Notes under the pieces: model-generated
Database searches by the model: none
Told to the model about the DNA's origin: nothing
Seen by the model: only the letters and a program-made list of their open reading frames with translations
Source: Streptomyces sp. ITFR-21
GTDB lineage: Bacteria; Actinomycetota; Actinomycetes; Streptomycetales; Streptomycetaceae
Direction of reading: 5' to 3'
Length of the DNA: 64,000 bases
NCBI RefSeq assembly: GCF_031844685.1
Contig: NZ_CP134605.1
Location: 434,001-498,000, forward strand
Made by a program: the position numbers and the translations under genes
Shown here: positions 43,079 to 51,906 of the stretch, piece after piece
How positions within the stretch are numbered: position 1 is the stretch's first letter
Layout: every line of letters begins with the position of its first letter

Positions 43079-43780
43079 TCAGTGCACGGCGCTGACGTCG
43101 AAGGTGTCACCGCAGACGAGCGGACCACTGGTGGCCAATGTCAGGGACTCGGTGGACCCGGGCGGGTACACCTTGAGGAAAGCGGGTTTGGCCCAGCAAC
43201 TGTCGCCCTTTATACCCCTGTTGAGGGTGTGCAGATCGGCCTCCACGGTCTGTCCGGCCGGGACGCGGACCGGTATGGCGGCGGCGCCCGACCGGTCGGC
43301 GGGCCTGCCTATGACGCTGCCGTCGCCCCGGATCAGGGACACGCCGGGGAAGCCGTTCAAGGTGCAGGACCGCTTGGTGGTGTTGGTGAAGTCCACCGGG
43401 TAGTAGATGTTGCCGGCGCCCGGGTCGCCGCGGCCGAGCCGCATCCGCAGGCCGGCGACGGTGCACCGGCTGCCGGCCGCCGCCCGGGGACCAGCGGAGG
43501 ACGGTGCGCCGCTGGTGGCGGGGGTGGTGGCGGCGGCCGGCGGCGCGGAGGTGGCGCTCGGCGCCGGGCCGGCGGCGGCCGTCGTCGGCGCGGCCGTACT
43601 GACGGGCGCGGCGGGGGTGTTGGCGGAGGTGTCGCCGGCGGCGCCGGTGCCGCAGCCGACGGCGCCGAGGGCCAGTACGGTCAGCACGCCCGCGGCGAGC
43701 GGTATGAGGTGGCGGCGGCGTACCGGACCGAGAGGTCCGGGTGCCGGGGGTGTCGTTACCTGCTCTGGCGTAGGTCCCAT
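43079..43780 (-). CDS. DUF4232 lipoprotein
   Basis: A 233-residue lipoprotein: a cytoplasmic lead, a membrane segment (HLIPLAAGVLTVLALGAVGC) ending in a lipobox-like GAVGC, a Ser/Thr/Ala/Pro linker of about 60 residues, and a DUF4232 domain with paired cysteines (SRCTVAGLRMRLG, TTKRSCTLNGFPGVSLI, DSCWAKPAFLKVYPPG, PLVCGDTFDVSAVH). Such domains are abundant in actinobacterial surface proteins; the function is unknown. The ATG at 43780 has no clear ribosome binding site. A TTG-started longer form is less likely. Confidence 0.85.
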   Translation of the reverse strand: MGPTPEQVTTPPAPGPLGPVRRRHLIPLAAGVLTVLALGAVGCGTGAAGDTSANTPAAPVSTAAPTTAAAGPAPSATSAPPAAATTPATSGAPSSAGPRAAAGSRCTVAGLRMRLGRGDPGAGNIYYPVDFTNTTKRSCTLNGFPGVSLIRGDGSVIGRPADRSGAAAIPVRVPAGQTVEADLHTLNRGIKGDSCWAKPAFLKVYPPGSTESLTLATSGPLVCGDTFDVSAVH

Positions 43781-44011
43781 ACTGTTCGGGTGCTCCGCGG
43801 ACGGGCGCCTCGAACCTTCGCGGTCGCGATTGTTGCCGTATCGGCGCAATCCGCCATGTGGGCGATAAACCGTCGTTCACTCCGACGGGGGAGTGTCAAA
43901 CGGCTGTACCCGTCCCGCGCTACCCGTCCCGCGCTACCCGTCCCGCGGGCCCCGGCGCCTCGCGGGCGGCTCCGCCCGCGACGGCCCGCACGGCCTCCGC
44001 CCGGTCCGCGT

Positions 44012-44683
44012 TCAGCGGCGGGCCTTCTCCTCGCGGGACGGTCCGGCCTCGCCGTCCGGTCCGGTGTGCTCCTCCCCGCCGCGCTCGCGCCGCCTGCGCC
44101 GCAGGTGCCAGACGACGGCGGCGGCGACCACGGCCACCGCGACGACCACCGCCACCGCGGTGCCCGCGGTGCGCTCGACCTTCTGGTAGGCGGCGCCGGC
44201 GAAGTAGCCGACCAGGACGAAGCCGGTGCCCCAGACGAGGCCGCCGAGCGCGTTGAAGAGCAGGAAGACCCGGTACGGCATCCGGCTGATGCCGGCCAGC
44301 GCCGGCATCAGGGCGCGGAAGAAGGCGATGAAGCGGCCGAGGAAGACCGCGGCGGGGCCGCGTCTGCGGATCAGCTCCTGGGCGCGGTCGGTCCGGTCGC
44401 GGTGGCCGCGCAGCGCCTTGGTGTCCAGGATGCGGGTGCCGAAGCGGCGGCCGACCTCGTAGCCCACCGAGTCGCCGGTCACCGCCGCCAGCACCACCAG
44501 GACCGCCATCCACACGACGGAGACCTTGTGCTGCCCGGCCACCACCCCGCCGAGGACCGCGGCGGTCTCGCCGGGCAGCACGAAACCGAAGAAGAGCGCG
44601 TCCTCGCAGAAGACGAGCGCGAAGACGACGGCGTAGACCGCGGGTCCCGAGGCCCTCGACAGCCAGTCGGTGATGGAGTGCAT
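44012..44683 (-). CDS. DedA family membrane protein
   Basis: A 223-residue protein with the DedA (VTT/SNARE-associated) pattern: FCEDALFFGFVLPGETAAVLGG, AVTGDSVGYEVGRRFG, GPAAVFLGRFIAFFRALMPALAGISRMPYRVFLLFNALGGLVWGTGFVLVGYFAG, with the paired arginines (GRFIAFFR) of the family, then a basic tail. DedA proteins act in undecaprenyl phosphate or phospholipid flipping and membrane homeostasis. The neighbours are other small membrane and stress genes. Confidence 0.92.
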   Translation of the reverse strand: MHSITDWLSRASGPAVYAVVFALVFCEDALFFGFVLPGETAAVLGGVVAGQHKVSVVWMAVLVVLAAVTGDSVGYEVGRRFGTRILDTKALRGHRDRTDRAQELIRRRGPAAVFLGRFIAFFRALMPALAGISRMPYRVFLLFNALGGLVWGTGFVLVGYFAGAAYQKVERTAGTAVAVVVAVAVVAAAVVWHLRRRRRERGGEEHTGPDGEAGPSREEKARR

Positions 44684-44698
44684 GGGTGCCAGCGTGCC

Positions 44699-44863
44699 TC
44701 AGCGCACGACGCGCGGCCTGCGGCGCAGCCGGAAGAATCCGTAGACGAGGTCGGCGGCCAGGACGACGACGCCGATGACCAGCAGGTAGCCGAGACCGCC
44801 GGCGACCGCGCCGATCAGGCCGAGCACGATCGCGGCGAGGACGAGGAACAGGAACAGACTCAT
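44699..44863 (-). CDS. Small hydrophobic membrane protein (54 aa)
   Basis: The minus-strand frame from an ATG at 44863 reads MSLFLFLVLAAIVLGLIGAV and continues with a second hydrophobic part (LGYLLVIGVVVLAADLVYGFF) and a basic end (RLRRRPRVVR). GGAAGGAG lies 10 nt before the ATG. The function is unknown; it follows the PRC-barrel gene by 109 nt in the same direction and may be its operon partner. Confidence 0.7.
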   Translation of the reverse strand: MSLFLFLVLAAIVLGLIGAVAGGLGYLLVIGVVVLAADLVYGFFRLRRRPRVVR

Positions 44864-44972
44864 GGGGTGCGGTCTCCTTCCGGGGCCCGTGGCGGCTTCG
44901 CGGACCGGCGCGGTGGGGTGGTGTGGCGGGCGACCGCCGGGCGCCGCGGGGTCTCCCCCGCGGCGCGGCGGT

Positions 44973-45329
44973 TCAGCGGCGGGCGAGCCGGCGTGCCCCG
45001 TCCGCCCCGGGCTTGTACGGCAGGCCGTAGTGCTGGAAGATCGCCTCCTCGTCCTCGGCCGGGAGGACGTCGTCCGTTCCGATCGAGGGGGCCGACTTCA
45101 CCAGCGCCCTGCCGTACGGGACCTTCAGATAGCCCGGTCCTGCGATCACGTCGGACACCGGTACGAACACCAGCCGGTGCCGCGTGGGCAGGCCGATGCG
45201 GACCGTCGCCATCGACGGCTCGTCCGTCACGGTGTCGACGTAGACCGCCTCCAGCACACCGATCTTGTGGCTTTCCTCGTCGACCACGTCGTGGTCGCGC
45301 CACTCGCGGAGATCCGCGGGTTCGATCAT
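44973..45329 (-). CDS. PRC-barrel domain protein
   Basis: A 118-residue protein with one PRC barrel: DLREWRDHDVVDEESHKIGVLEAVYVDTVTDEPSMATVRIG, RLVFVPVSDVIAGPGYLKVPY, then an acidic helical tail (PAEDEEAIFQHYGLPYKPG). Stand-alone PRC proteins are frequent stress genes in actinobacteria and may act as scaffolds. AGGAGG stands 7 nt before the ATG. A SigB-type site lies about 50 nt upstream, squeezed into the gap after the gnd gene. Confidence 0.9.
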   Translation of the reverse strand: MIEPADLREWRDHDVVDEESHKIGVLEAVYVDTVTDEPSMATVRIGLPTRHRLVFVPVSDVIAGPGYLKVPYGRALVKSAPSIGTDDVLPAEDEEAIFQHYGLPYKPGADGARRLARR

Positions 45330-45377
45330 TGCCGGTCCTCCTGTGGTGGCTGGGTCGGTGTCCCTTCGTCAAGGCGT

Positions 45378-45402
45378 CTGCCCCGCCCGGGACGTGGCAC
45401 GC
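45378..45402 (-). promoter_or_regulatory. SigB-type promoter, C variant (GCGT-N15-GGGCAG)
   Basis: On the minus strand GCGT (45402-45399) and GGGCAG (45383-45378), 15-nt spacer, 49 nt before the PRC-barrel ATG. It lies wholly in the 76-nt gap between gnd and the PRC gene. Confidence 0.55.
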
Positions 45403-45405
45403 AGG

Positions 45406-46848
45406 TCAACCCGCGGCGGTCTCGCCGCGGTCACCGCCCCACCGGGTGTGGAAGGCGCCGTCCCGGTCGGTGCGCCGGTAGGTGTGGGCGCCGAAGAAGT
45501 CCCGCTGGCCCTGGGTGAGGGCGGCGGGCAGCCGCTCGGCGCGCAGCGCGTCGTAGTAGGCGAGCGCGGCCGAGAAGCCGGGGACCGGGACGCCGTGGCG
45601 GACGGCCGCGGCGACCACCTCCCGCCAGTCGTCCTGGGCGGCGCCGATCTCGTCGGCGAACCGCTCGTCGGACAGCAGGCTGGGCAGGTCCGGGCGGCCG
45701 TCGTAGGCGGCGGTGATCCGGTCCAGGAACGCGGCCCGGATGATGCAGCCGCCGCGCCAGATGGACGCGACGGCGCCGAGGTCGATGTCCCAGCCGTACT
45801 CGTCGCTGCCGGCCTGGAGCTGGTGGAAGCCCTGGGTGTAGGAGACGATCTTGGACGCGTACAGCGCCTGCTCGACCTGGTCGGCGAAGACGCCGGCCGC
45901 CTTCTCGTCGAGCGCGGTGCCGCTGGGCCCGGTCAGGTGGCGGGAGGCGGCGCGCAGGTCGGCGTGGCCGGACAGCGCACGGGCGAAGACCGCCTCGGCG
46001 ATGCCGGAGACCGGGACGCCGAGGTCGAGCGCGATCTGCACGGTCCAGCGCCCGGTGCCCTTCTGCTCGGCCTGGTCGGCGACGACGTCCACGAAGGGCC
46101 TGCCGGTGGCGGCGTCGGTGTGGGCGAGCACCTCGGCGGTGATCTCGATCAGGTACGACTCCAACCGGCCCTCGTTCCAGGTGCGGAAGGTGTCGGCGAT
46201 CTGCCGGGGGGTGTAGCCGGCGACGGCCCGCAGCAGGTGGTACGCCTCGGCGATCAGCTGCATGTCGGCGTACTCGATGCCGTTGTGCACCATCTTGACG
46301 AAGTGGCCGGCGCCGTCGGGGCCGATGTGGGTGGTGCAGGGTCTGCCGTCCGCGGCCTTGGCGGCGATCCGCTCCAGCATCGGGCCGAGCGAGGCGTAGG
46401 ACTCGGCGGAGCCGCCGGGCATGATGGACGGGCCGTTGAGCGCGCCCTCCTCGCCGCCGGAGACACCGGTGCCGACGAAGTGGATGCCCTGCTCGCGCAG
46501 CGCCCGCTCGCGGCGCCGGGTGTCCTCGAAGTGGGCGTTGCCGCCGTCGATGATGACGTCGCCGGGCTCCAGCAGCGGGGCGAACTCGGCGATCACCGCG
46601 TCGGTGGGCTCGCCGGCCTTCACCATGACCAGCAGCCGCCGGGGCCGTTCCAGGGCCGCGACGAACTCCTCCGCGGTGGCGGTGGGGACGAAGGCGCCCT
46701 CGTCGCCGTACTGCGCCACCAGGGCGTCCGTCCTGGCCTTGGTGCGGTTGTGCAGCGCCACGGTGAACCCGTGGCGGGCGAAGTTCCGGGCGAGGTTGCC
46801 GCCCATCACGGCCAGCCCGGTGACTCCGATGTCGGCCTTCTCACTCAT
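45406..46848 (-). CDS. gnd: 6-phosphogluconate dehydrogenase (decarboxylating)
   Basis: A 480-residue enzyme: NADP site DIGVTGLAVMGGNLARNFARHG, IDGGNAHFEDT, GTGVSGGEEGALNGPSIMPGG, the catalytic Lys in GAGHFVKMVHNGIEYADMQ, and the C-terminal AIWRGGCIIR-like block (VASIWRGGCIIRAAFLD). It gives ribulose-5-phosphate, CO2 and NADPH in the pentose phosphate pathway. Length fits the long, NADP-dependent class. AGGAG lies 6 nt before the ATG. Its presence near sthA, which balances NADPH and NADH, is suggestive but not an operon. Confidence 0.94.
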   Translation of the reverse strand: MSEKADIGVTGLAVMGGNLARNFARHGFTVALHNRTKARTDALVAQYGDEGAFVPTATAEEFVAALERPRRLLVMVKAGEPTDAVIAEFAPLLEPGDVIIDGGNAHFEDTRRRERALREQGIHFVGTGVSGGEEGALNGPSIMPGGSAESYASLGPMLERIAAKAADGRPCTTHIGPDGAGHFVKMVHNGIEYADMQLIAEAYHLLRAVAGYTPRQIADTFRTWNEGRLESYLIEITAEVLAHTDAATGRPFVDVVADQAEQKGTGRWTVQIALDLGVPVSGIAEAVFARALSGHADLRAASRHLTGPSGTALDEKAAGVFADQVEQALYASKIVSYTQGFHQLQAGSDEYGWDIDLGAVASIWRGGCIIRAAFLDRITAAYDGRPDLPSLLSDERFADEIGAAQDDWREVVAAAVRHGVPVPGFSAALAYYDALRAERLPAALTQGQRDFFGAHTYRRTDRDGAFHTRWGGDRGETAAG

Positions 46849-46961
46849 CAGTCGCTCCTGGTCTCCCCGCGTCGTGTCCGGTGGACAGTCTGCCGCCGCC
46901 CGCCCGGTCCGGCCGCCGAAAGGCGGCCGATCGGGGGCGGCGGGGCGCGGCGCCCACCGGG

Positions 46962-47237
46962 TCAGCGGCGGGCGTCGCGTGAGTTGCCGAACAGCAGGCG
47001 GTAGAGGATCAGCAGCACCAGCGCGCCGCCGATGGCGGCCAGCCAGGTGGCGCCGTCGAAGAAGTCGTGCCGCACCGGGCGGTCGAGGAACTTGGCCGAC
47101 AGCCACCCGCCGACGAACGCTCCCGCGACGCCGAAGACCAGGGTGCCGAGGGTGCCGCCGGGGTCACGGCCGGGCAGCAGTATCTTCGCGATGCCTCCGG
47201 CCAGCAGGCCGAGGATGATCCAGCTCACGATTCCCAT
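46962..47237 (-). CDS. GlsB/YeaQ/YmgE family stress membrane protein
   Basis: A 91-residue protein with three hydrophobic segments and the Gly-rich family pattern: GIVSWIILGLLAGGIAKILLPGRDPGG, TLGTLVFGVAGAFVGGWLSAKFL, LAAIGGALVLLILYRLLFG. Members are membrane proteins linked to stress. There is no ribosome binding site before the ATG at 47237, but a SigB-type -10 ends 9 nt upstream, so a leaderless mRNA would explain this. Confidence 0.88.
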   Translation of the reverse strand: MGIVSWIILGLLAGGIAKILLPGRDPGGTLGTLVFGVAGAFVGGWLSAKFLDRPVRHDFFDGATWLAAIGGALVLLILYRLLFGNSRDARR

Positions 47238-47246
47238 GGCGGCTGT

Positions 47247-47271
47247 CTGCCCCGCACCCGGCCCGCTACGC
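47247..47271 (-). promoter_or_regulatory. SigB-type promoter, C variant (GCGT-N15-GGGCAG)
   Basis: On the minus strand GCGT (47271-47268) and GGGCAG (47252-47247), 15-nt spacer, 9 nt before the YeaQ-type ATG. The -10 is followed by AC, as at 45378 and 48663. Confidence 0.55.
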
Positions 47272-47375
47272 GGCGGGCGGGCTCCGGCGGCCGGACTGTT
47301 ACCGGTCCAGGACCGGGCCGTCACACTTCGACGGGCCGATAACGCCGTCCGCCGCCCCCGCGTCCGCCGGCCGCC

Positions 47376-48239
47376 TCACACCCGGCGCCAGCGGGCCGAG
47401 GCGAAGGAGAACAGGCCGAACAGCACCAGCCCGACCGCGACGGCGACCAGCAGCCAGGGTCCGGCCGCGGTGTGCGCGAAGCTGCGCAGGGTGTCGTCCA
47501 CGCCCTTGGCCTGGTGCGGGTCGTAGCGGACCGCGGCCACCAGGGCGAAGGCGCCGGCGCCGGCGAACACCGTGCCGCGGGCGACGCCGCCGCCGACGCC
47601 GGAGACGGTCACCACCCGGCGGACCCGGCGGCCCGCCGACGCGGTGTCCAGCTTCTTGAGGAACCTGCGGCGGGCCGCCCGGTAGGCGATCAGCGCGCCG
47701 GCCACCGCCAGGCCGCAGCCGGCCAGCCCCACGAGCCAGCGCCCGCCCGGCAGGTCGAGCGCCGACCGGGTCCAGTCCTTCGACTTCCGGTCGCTGCTGC
47801 CGGAGCCGCCGGAGCCGGCCGCGAAGGAGGCGGTGCCCCAGCAGACGACGGCGTAGAACACCGAGCGGCCGGCGTTCATCAGCCGCTTGCCGGTGCCGCG
47901 TCCCGAGGACCCGGCGGCGCCGGCACCGCCGGGCTCGTCGCTGCCGACGACGGCCTGGGCGGCGCGCCACAGCGTCATGCAGGCGAAGCCCGCCGCCAGG
48001 ATCCACAGCAGCGCGGTACCGAAGGGCCGGCCCGCGATGGACTCCAACGCGCCCTGCCGGTCGGCCTGCTGGGCGCCGTCCCCGAAGGCGATGCGCAGCG
48101 CGAGGACGCCGACCAGGACGTAGACCACGCCGCGGGCGACGAAACCCGCGCGTCCGGCGGAGGACAGCACCTCGCGCGGCGAACGGCGGGCCGCCGCTCC
48201 GGCGACCCGCCGTCCCTTGGACTGCACCTGTGACGACAT
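47376..48239 (-). CDS. DUF1206 membrane protein
   Basis: A 287-residue membrane protein made of three repeats of a two-helix DUF1206 unit: GRAGFVARGVVYVLVGVLALRIAFG, AGRSVFYAVVCWGTASFAAG, GVARGTVFAGAGAFALVAAV, with linking helices (GTALLWILAAGFACMTLWRAAQAV). The function is unknown; the family is widespread in actinobacteria and cyanobacteria. GGGAGG lies 9 nt before the ATG. A SigB-type site is 65 nt upstream. Confidence 0.9.
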   Translation of the reverse strand: MSSQVQSKGRRVAGAAARRSPREVLSSAGRAGFVARGVVYVLVGVLALRIAFGDGAQQADRQGALESIAGRPFGTALLWILAAGFACMTLWRAAQAVVGSDEPGGAGAAGSSGRGTGKRLMNAGRSVFYAVVCWGTASFAAGSGGSGSSDRKSKDWTRSALDLPGGRWLVGLAGCGLAVAGALIAYRAARRRFLKKLDTASAGRRVRRVVTVSGVGGGVARGTVFAGAGAFALVAAVRYDPHQAKGVDDTLRSFAHTAAGPWLLVAVAVGLVLFGLFSFASARWRRV

Positions 48240-48303
48240 GGCGTCCGGCCTCCCCTGTTCCCCCTTGAGCGCGGCGGGCGCTGCCGGCGCCCGGGAGGGG
48301 CGT

Positions 48304-48328
48304 GTGCCCTGCCGCCGGCGGTTCACGC
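48304..48328 (-). promoter_or_regulatory. SigB-type promoter, C variant (GCGT-N15-GGGCAC)
   Basis: On the minus strand GCGT (48328-48325) and GGGCAC (48309-48304), 15-nt spacer, 64 nt before the DUF1206 ATG. Confidence 0.5.
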
Positions 48329-48442
48329 CACCGCGGGCCGGCCGTTCGGCGCGCGGCGCGGCCCGCGTCCCGGTCACCGGGCCGGTCCTGGTGCCCGCGG
48401 GGGCGCGTCGGGCGGCCGGGAGCGGGCGGCGTCCCGGTCCGG

Positions 48443-48631
48443 TCAGTCGCGGCGGTCGGTGTGCCGGTAGCCGAAGGGGCCCGGCAGGTCGGCGGAGGTG
48501 GTGCGGCGGCCCGTGGTGGACCAGGTGCGGTGCGCCCCCTTGCGGCCGAGGGTCAGCGACAGCGACTTGCGGTTCACGTTGAGCCGCACGCCGGGCAGGA
48601 TGTGGAAGGACTTCCGGAAGGTCATGGGCAT
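48443..48631 (-). CDS. DUF4236 domain small protein
   Basis: A 62-residue basic protein: MTFRKSFHILPGVRLNVNRKSLSLTLGRKGAHRTWSTTGRRTTSADLPGPFGY, the short beta-rich DUF4236 pattern. The function is unknown; the family often accompanies envelope or DNA-related genes. The ATG at 48631 is preceded by GAGGAG; a second ATG two codons later is also possible. A SigB-type site is 31 nt upstream. Confidence 0.82.
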   Translation of the reverse strand: MPMTFRKSFHILPGVRLNVNRKSLSLTLGRKGAHRTWSTTGRRTTSADLPGPFGYRHTDRRD

Positions 48632-48662
48632 GGTGTGCTCCTCTGGTCGGCTGCCATGCCGT

Positions 48663-48687
48663 CTGCCCCCGCGCCACGCCTTCATAC
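48663..48687 (-). promoter_or_regulatory. SigB-type promoter, C variant (GTAT-N15-GGGCAG)
   Basis: On the minus strand GTAT (48687-48684) and GGGCAG (48668-48663), 15-nt spacer, 31 nt before the DUF4236 ATG. Confidence 0.55.
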
Positions 48688-48824
48688 GGGTACCGCGCGC
48701 ACGGGACGGGAGGTCCGGCCGCCGGCTCCCGCCCCGGCAACTCCCGTTCCCCGTACGCCTGTCACCCCGCTGGTGCGCGCGTCCCGGCGGCGGCCACCGG
48801 GAGCGGCCCGCACCGCCGCCCCGG

Positions 48825-49796
48825 TCAGCGGAAGCCCGCGACCGAGTGCGGCAGGTACGCCTCCTCCAGACGCTCGACCTCCTTCTCGTCGAGCTCCAGG
48901 TCGAGCGCGGCCACCGCGTCCACCAGGTGCTCCGGCTTGGTGACGCCGACGATGGGGGCGGTCACCACCGGATTGCGGCTCACCCAGGCCAGGGCGACCT
49001 GGGCGGCCGGGACACCGCGGTTCGCGGCGATCTCGGCGACCCGCTCGACGACGATCCGGTCGTTGTCCTGGTACAGCGTCGCGCCGAACTCGTCGGTCTC
49101 GGCGCGGGCGGTCACCGCGTCCCACGGACGGGTCAGCCGGCCGCGGGCCAGCGGGCTCCACGGGATGACGCCGATGCCCTGGTCGGCGCACAGCGGCAGC
49201 ATCTCGCGCTCCTCCTCGCGGTAGAGGAGGTTGTAGTGGTTCTGCATGGACACGAACCGGGTCCAGCCGTGCAGGTCCGCGGTGTACAGCGCCTGGGCGA
49301 ACTGCCAGGAGTGCATCGAGGAGGCGCCGATGTAGCGGGCCTTGCCGGCCTTCACCACGTCGTGCAGCGCCTCCAGGGTCTCCTCCAGCGGGGTGTCCGG
49401 GTCCCAGCGGTGGATCTGGTAGAGGTCCACGTACTCCACGCCGAGCCGCCGCAGGCTGTGGTCGATCTCGCTCAGGATCGCCCGCCGGGACAGTCCGCCG
49501 CCGTTGGGCCCCGGACGCATCCGGCCATGCACCTTGGTGGCGATGACCACCTCGTCGCGTGCGGCGAAGTCCCGCAGCGCCCGGCCGGTGATCTCCTCGC
49601 TGCTGCCGTCGGAGTAGACGTTGGCGGTGTCGAAGAAGTTCACGCCGGCCTCCAGGGCCTGACGGATGACGGTGCGGCTGCTCTCCTCGTCCAGCGACCA
49701 GCGGTGGTTGCCGCGAGCGGACTCCCCGAAACTCATGCAGCCCAGGCTGAGGGCCGAAACCTCCAGGCCGGTCGATCCCAGACGCGTGTACCGCAT
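48825..49796 (-). CDS. Aldo/keto reductase
   Basis: A 323-residue TIM-barrel oxidoreductase: MRYTRLGSTGLEVSALSLGCMSFG, NFFDTANVYSDG (catalytic Asp and Tyr), VIATKVHG (Lys), LYQIHRWD (His), NHYNLLYREEE and NADPH-binding AAPIVGVTKPEHL-like end. It belongs to the AKR group near YajO/YcsN; substrates are unknown. GAGGAGG precedes the ATG at 49796. It is divergent from another aldo/keto reductase with a 131-nt shared promoter region. Confidence 0.93.
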   Translation of the reverse strand: MRYTRLGSTGLEVSALSLGCMSFGESARGNHRWSLDEESSRTVIRQALEAGVNFFDTANVYSDGSSEEITGRALRDFAARDEVVIATKVHGRMRPGPNGGGLSRRAILSEIDHSLRRLGVEYVDLYQIHRWDPDTPLEETLEALHDVVKAGKARYIGASSMHSWQFAQALYTADLHGWTRFVSMQNHYNLLYREEEREMLPLCADQGIGVIPWSPLARGRLTRPWDAVTARAETDEFGATLYQDNDRIVVERVAEIAANRGVPAAQVALAWVSRNPVVTAPIVGVTKPEHLVDAVAALDLELDEKEVERLEEAYLPHSVAGFR

Positions 49797-49927
49797 GCGG
49801 TGCCTCCTCGAAGTGGACCAGGATCTCACCGTACGCACCGTGATCACCGGATGGGAATACGGGGCCGGGTCCGGCCGCTTTCCCCCACCGGCTGTCGCAG
49901 CCGCACACGTGACGAGGAGCATTGATC

Positions 49928-50794
49928 ATGACCACGCACACCCAGCCGGCCAAGTCGTCCGGCACCTTCTCCATCGGCGGCGACCTGCCGGTGACCCGGC
50001 TCGGCTTCGGCTCGATGCAGCTCACGGGTCCCGGCGTCTGGGGCGACCCCAAGGACCCGCAGGAAGCGGTACGGGTACTGCGCCGGGCGGTCGAACTCGG
50101 CGTGGACTTCATCGACACCGCCGACTCCTACGGTCCGGTCGTCGCCGAGCAGCTGATCAAGAAGGCCCTGCACCCGTACGCCGACGGCCTGGTGATCGCC
50201 ACCAAGGCGGGCCTGACCCGCTCCGGCCCCGGCGACTGGCGGCCGGTCGGCCGTCCGGAGTACCTGCGGCAGCAGGCCGAGATGAGCCTGCGGAACCTGG
50301 GCCTGGAGCGGATCGACCTGTTCCAGCTGCACCGGATCGACCCCAAGGTGCCGCTGGCCGAGCAGGTCGGCGAGCTGAAGCTGCTGCAGGAGGAGGGGAA
50401 GATCCGGCACATCGGCCTCTCCGAGGTGGACGTGGACCAGCTGGAGCAGGCCCGCGCCGTCGCGGAGATCGTCTCCGTGCAGAACCTCTACAACCTCGCC
50501 AACCGGTCGGCGGAGAAGCTGCTGGAGCACAGCGAGGCGCAGGGCATCGCCTTCATCCCGTGGTTCCCGCTGGCCACCGGTGAGCTGGCCAAGCCCGGCG
50601 GCCGGCTGGACACCCTGGCCGAGCGGCACGGCGCCACACCGTCCCAGCTGGCCCTGGCCTGGCTGCTGCGCCGTTCCCCGGTGATGCTGCCGATCCCCGG
50701 CACGTCGTCGGTGGGGCACCTGGACGACAACACCGCGGCGGCGGGACTGTCGCTGTCCGACGAGGAGTTCGAGGAGCTGACGGCCGCGGTCTGA
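49928..50794 (+). CDS. Aldo/keto reductase
   Basis: A 288-residue [33 protein letters not shown] (Asp, Tyr), [10 protein letters not shown] (Lys), LFQLHRIDP (His), IGLSEV, and [15 protein letters not shown] at the cofactor phosphate site. The pattern is that of the YdbC-like oxidoreductases. GAGGAG lies 8-9 nt before the ATG. It is divergent from the AKR at 48825-49796; the two are only distantly alike, so not a recent duplication. Confidence 0.93.
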   Translation: MTTHTQPAKSSGTFSIGGDLPVTRLGFGSMQLTGPGVWGDPKDPQEAVRVLRRAVELGVDFIDTADSYGPVVAEQLIKKALHPYADGLVIATKAGLTRSGPGDWRPVGRPEYLRQQAEMSLRNLGLERIDLFQLHRIDPKVPLAEQVGELKLLQEEGKIRHIGLSEVDVDQLEQARAVAEIVSVQNLYNLANRSAEKLLEHSEAQGIAFIPWFPLATGELAKPGGRLDTLAERHGATPSQLALAWLLRRSPVMLPIPGTSSVGHLDDNTAAAGLSLSDEEFEELTAAV

Positions 50795-50801
50795 CCGGCC
50801 G

Positions 50802-50819
50802 GCGGGCGGGTCCGCCCGC
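50802..50819 (+). terminator. Short hairpin terminator
   Basis: A perfect 8-bp GCGGGCGG/CCGCCCGC stem with a 2-nt loop, 8 nt after the aldo/keto reductase stop. Confidence 0.55.
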
Positions 50820-50961
50820 GTCAGGCGCGTGGGCGTGGCCGGCCGCCCGCGGTCGGCGCGGGGGCGGGTCCGGCTTCCCTCGGCCTCGGGCGGATCGACG
50901 GCGGCCGCCGCGGTCCGCGCGGGGACGGGTCCTGCGCCACGGCCGCCGCGGCCGGCTCCGG

Positions 50962-51372
50962 TCAGTCGCGGCGGCCCGGCAGCTCGAAGGAGAAGGCCGC
51001 GGTCACCGTCTTGCCGTCCGGCCGCCGGCGGGCCTCCCAGTCGTCGGCGAGCGCATCGATCAGCGCCATACCGCGCCCGGAGGGCCGCTCGGGGTCGGGG
51101 AGCAGCGCGGCCGGCATCTCGGCCGAGGAGTCGCCGACGCTGACCCGCAGGTACCGGCCGTCCCAGACCAGCACCACGTGGGCGTCGCTGTGGGCGTGCA
51201 CATGGGCGTTGGTGATCAGCTCGGAGACGGCCAGCAGGACGTCGTCGGCCGTCTCCGGGGCCCGCTCGCTCCAGCCGAGCACGGCGAGGTGTTCCCGGGC
51301 CCAGTCGCGGCCCGCCTTGACGCCCTGTGCGACAGGGAACGATCGCGCCCAGCCGACGGCTTTCACTGACAT
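50962..51372 (-). CDS. ATP-binding protein (RsbW-like HATPase, possible anti-sigma factor)
   Basis: A 136-residue stand-alone histidine-kinase-type ATPase domain: ADDVLLAVSELITNAHVHA (N box), LRVSVGDSSAEMPA (G1), GRGMALIDALADDW (G2). Streptomycetes have dozens of these RsbW/SpoIIAB-type proteins, some of which are anti-sigma factors. GAGGAG is close before the ATG. Two more such genes and a STAS antagonist lie within the next 2.5 kb. Confidence 0.88.
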   Translation of the reverse strand: MSVKAVGWARSFPVAQGVKAGRDWAREHLAVLGWSERAPETADDVLLAVSELITNAHVHAHSDAHVVLVWDGRYLRVSVGDSSAEMPAALLPDPERPSGRGMALIDALADDWEARRRPDGKTVTAAFSFELPGRRD

Positions 51373-51906
51373 CCCGCTCCTCGTTCGCGGTTCACGGTAC
51401 GCGTCTTCCGCGGGTGCGGACCCCGCGGCCGGGGCCCGGTGCGACCGGGCCTGCCGGCCGCCGGGCCGGTACGGGCGGTCATGCGCCCGGCCACCGTGCT
51501 GGGGGGCGAGTCGGTGGCCGGGCGCGGCCCGGAGGCGCCGGGGGGGGTGGAGCGCCGCCGGGCAACAGGTCCGGTCGATCGGCGTGACAGCCACCGGCCG
51601 GACCGGCTCCCCCGCGAGTCCCCTGCGGGGGATGACGAGCGCCTGCCCGGCGCCCCGGGCCTCATGCACCCGCCCCGGCGAATTCTCTCCGGGAGTTCCG
51701 CGCCGGCCGGGACAGGGCCGTCGCCCGGCGCGAACGGACCCCGCGGGGGCGGAAGTTCGCGGTCCGCCCGGACCGGGAACCCCCGGCCGAGCCCGGCCGC
51801 CCCGCCGCGACGTCCGCCGACCGGCGCGTGCCGTGCGCGTCGGCGCGGACCGCGCGTTGGGACGGACCGCGCGCCGGGACGGCCGGGCCGGACGGACCCC
51901 GCGGGA
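51373..51906. other. Intergenic, no gene seen
   Basis: 534 bases of high-GC sequence with only low-complexity Arg/Pro/Ala frames. I see no recognised motif, promoter or RNA. Confidence 0.5.

Noticed and set aside
46848..46900. SigB-type site upstream of gnd (GGCAGAC)
   Set aside because: The -10 would be CGGCAG and the -35 GGCC; neither fits.
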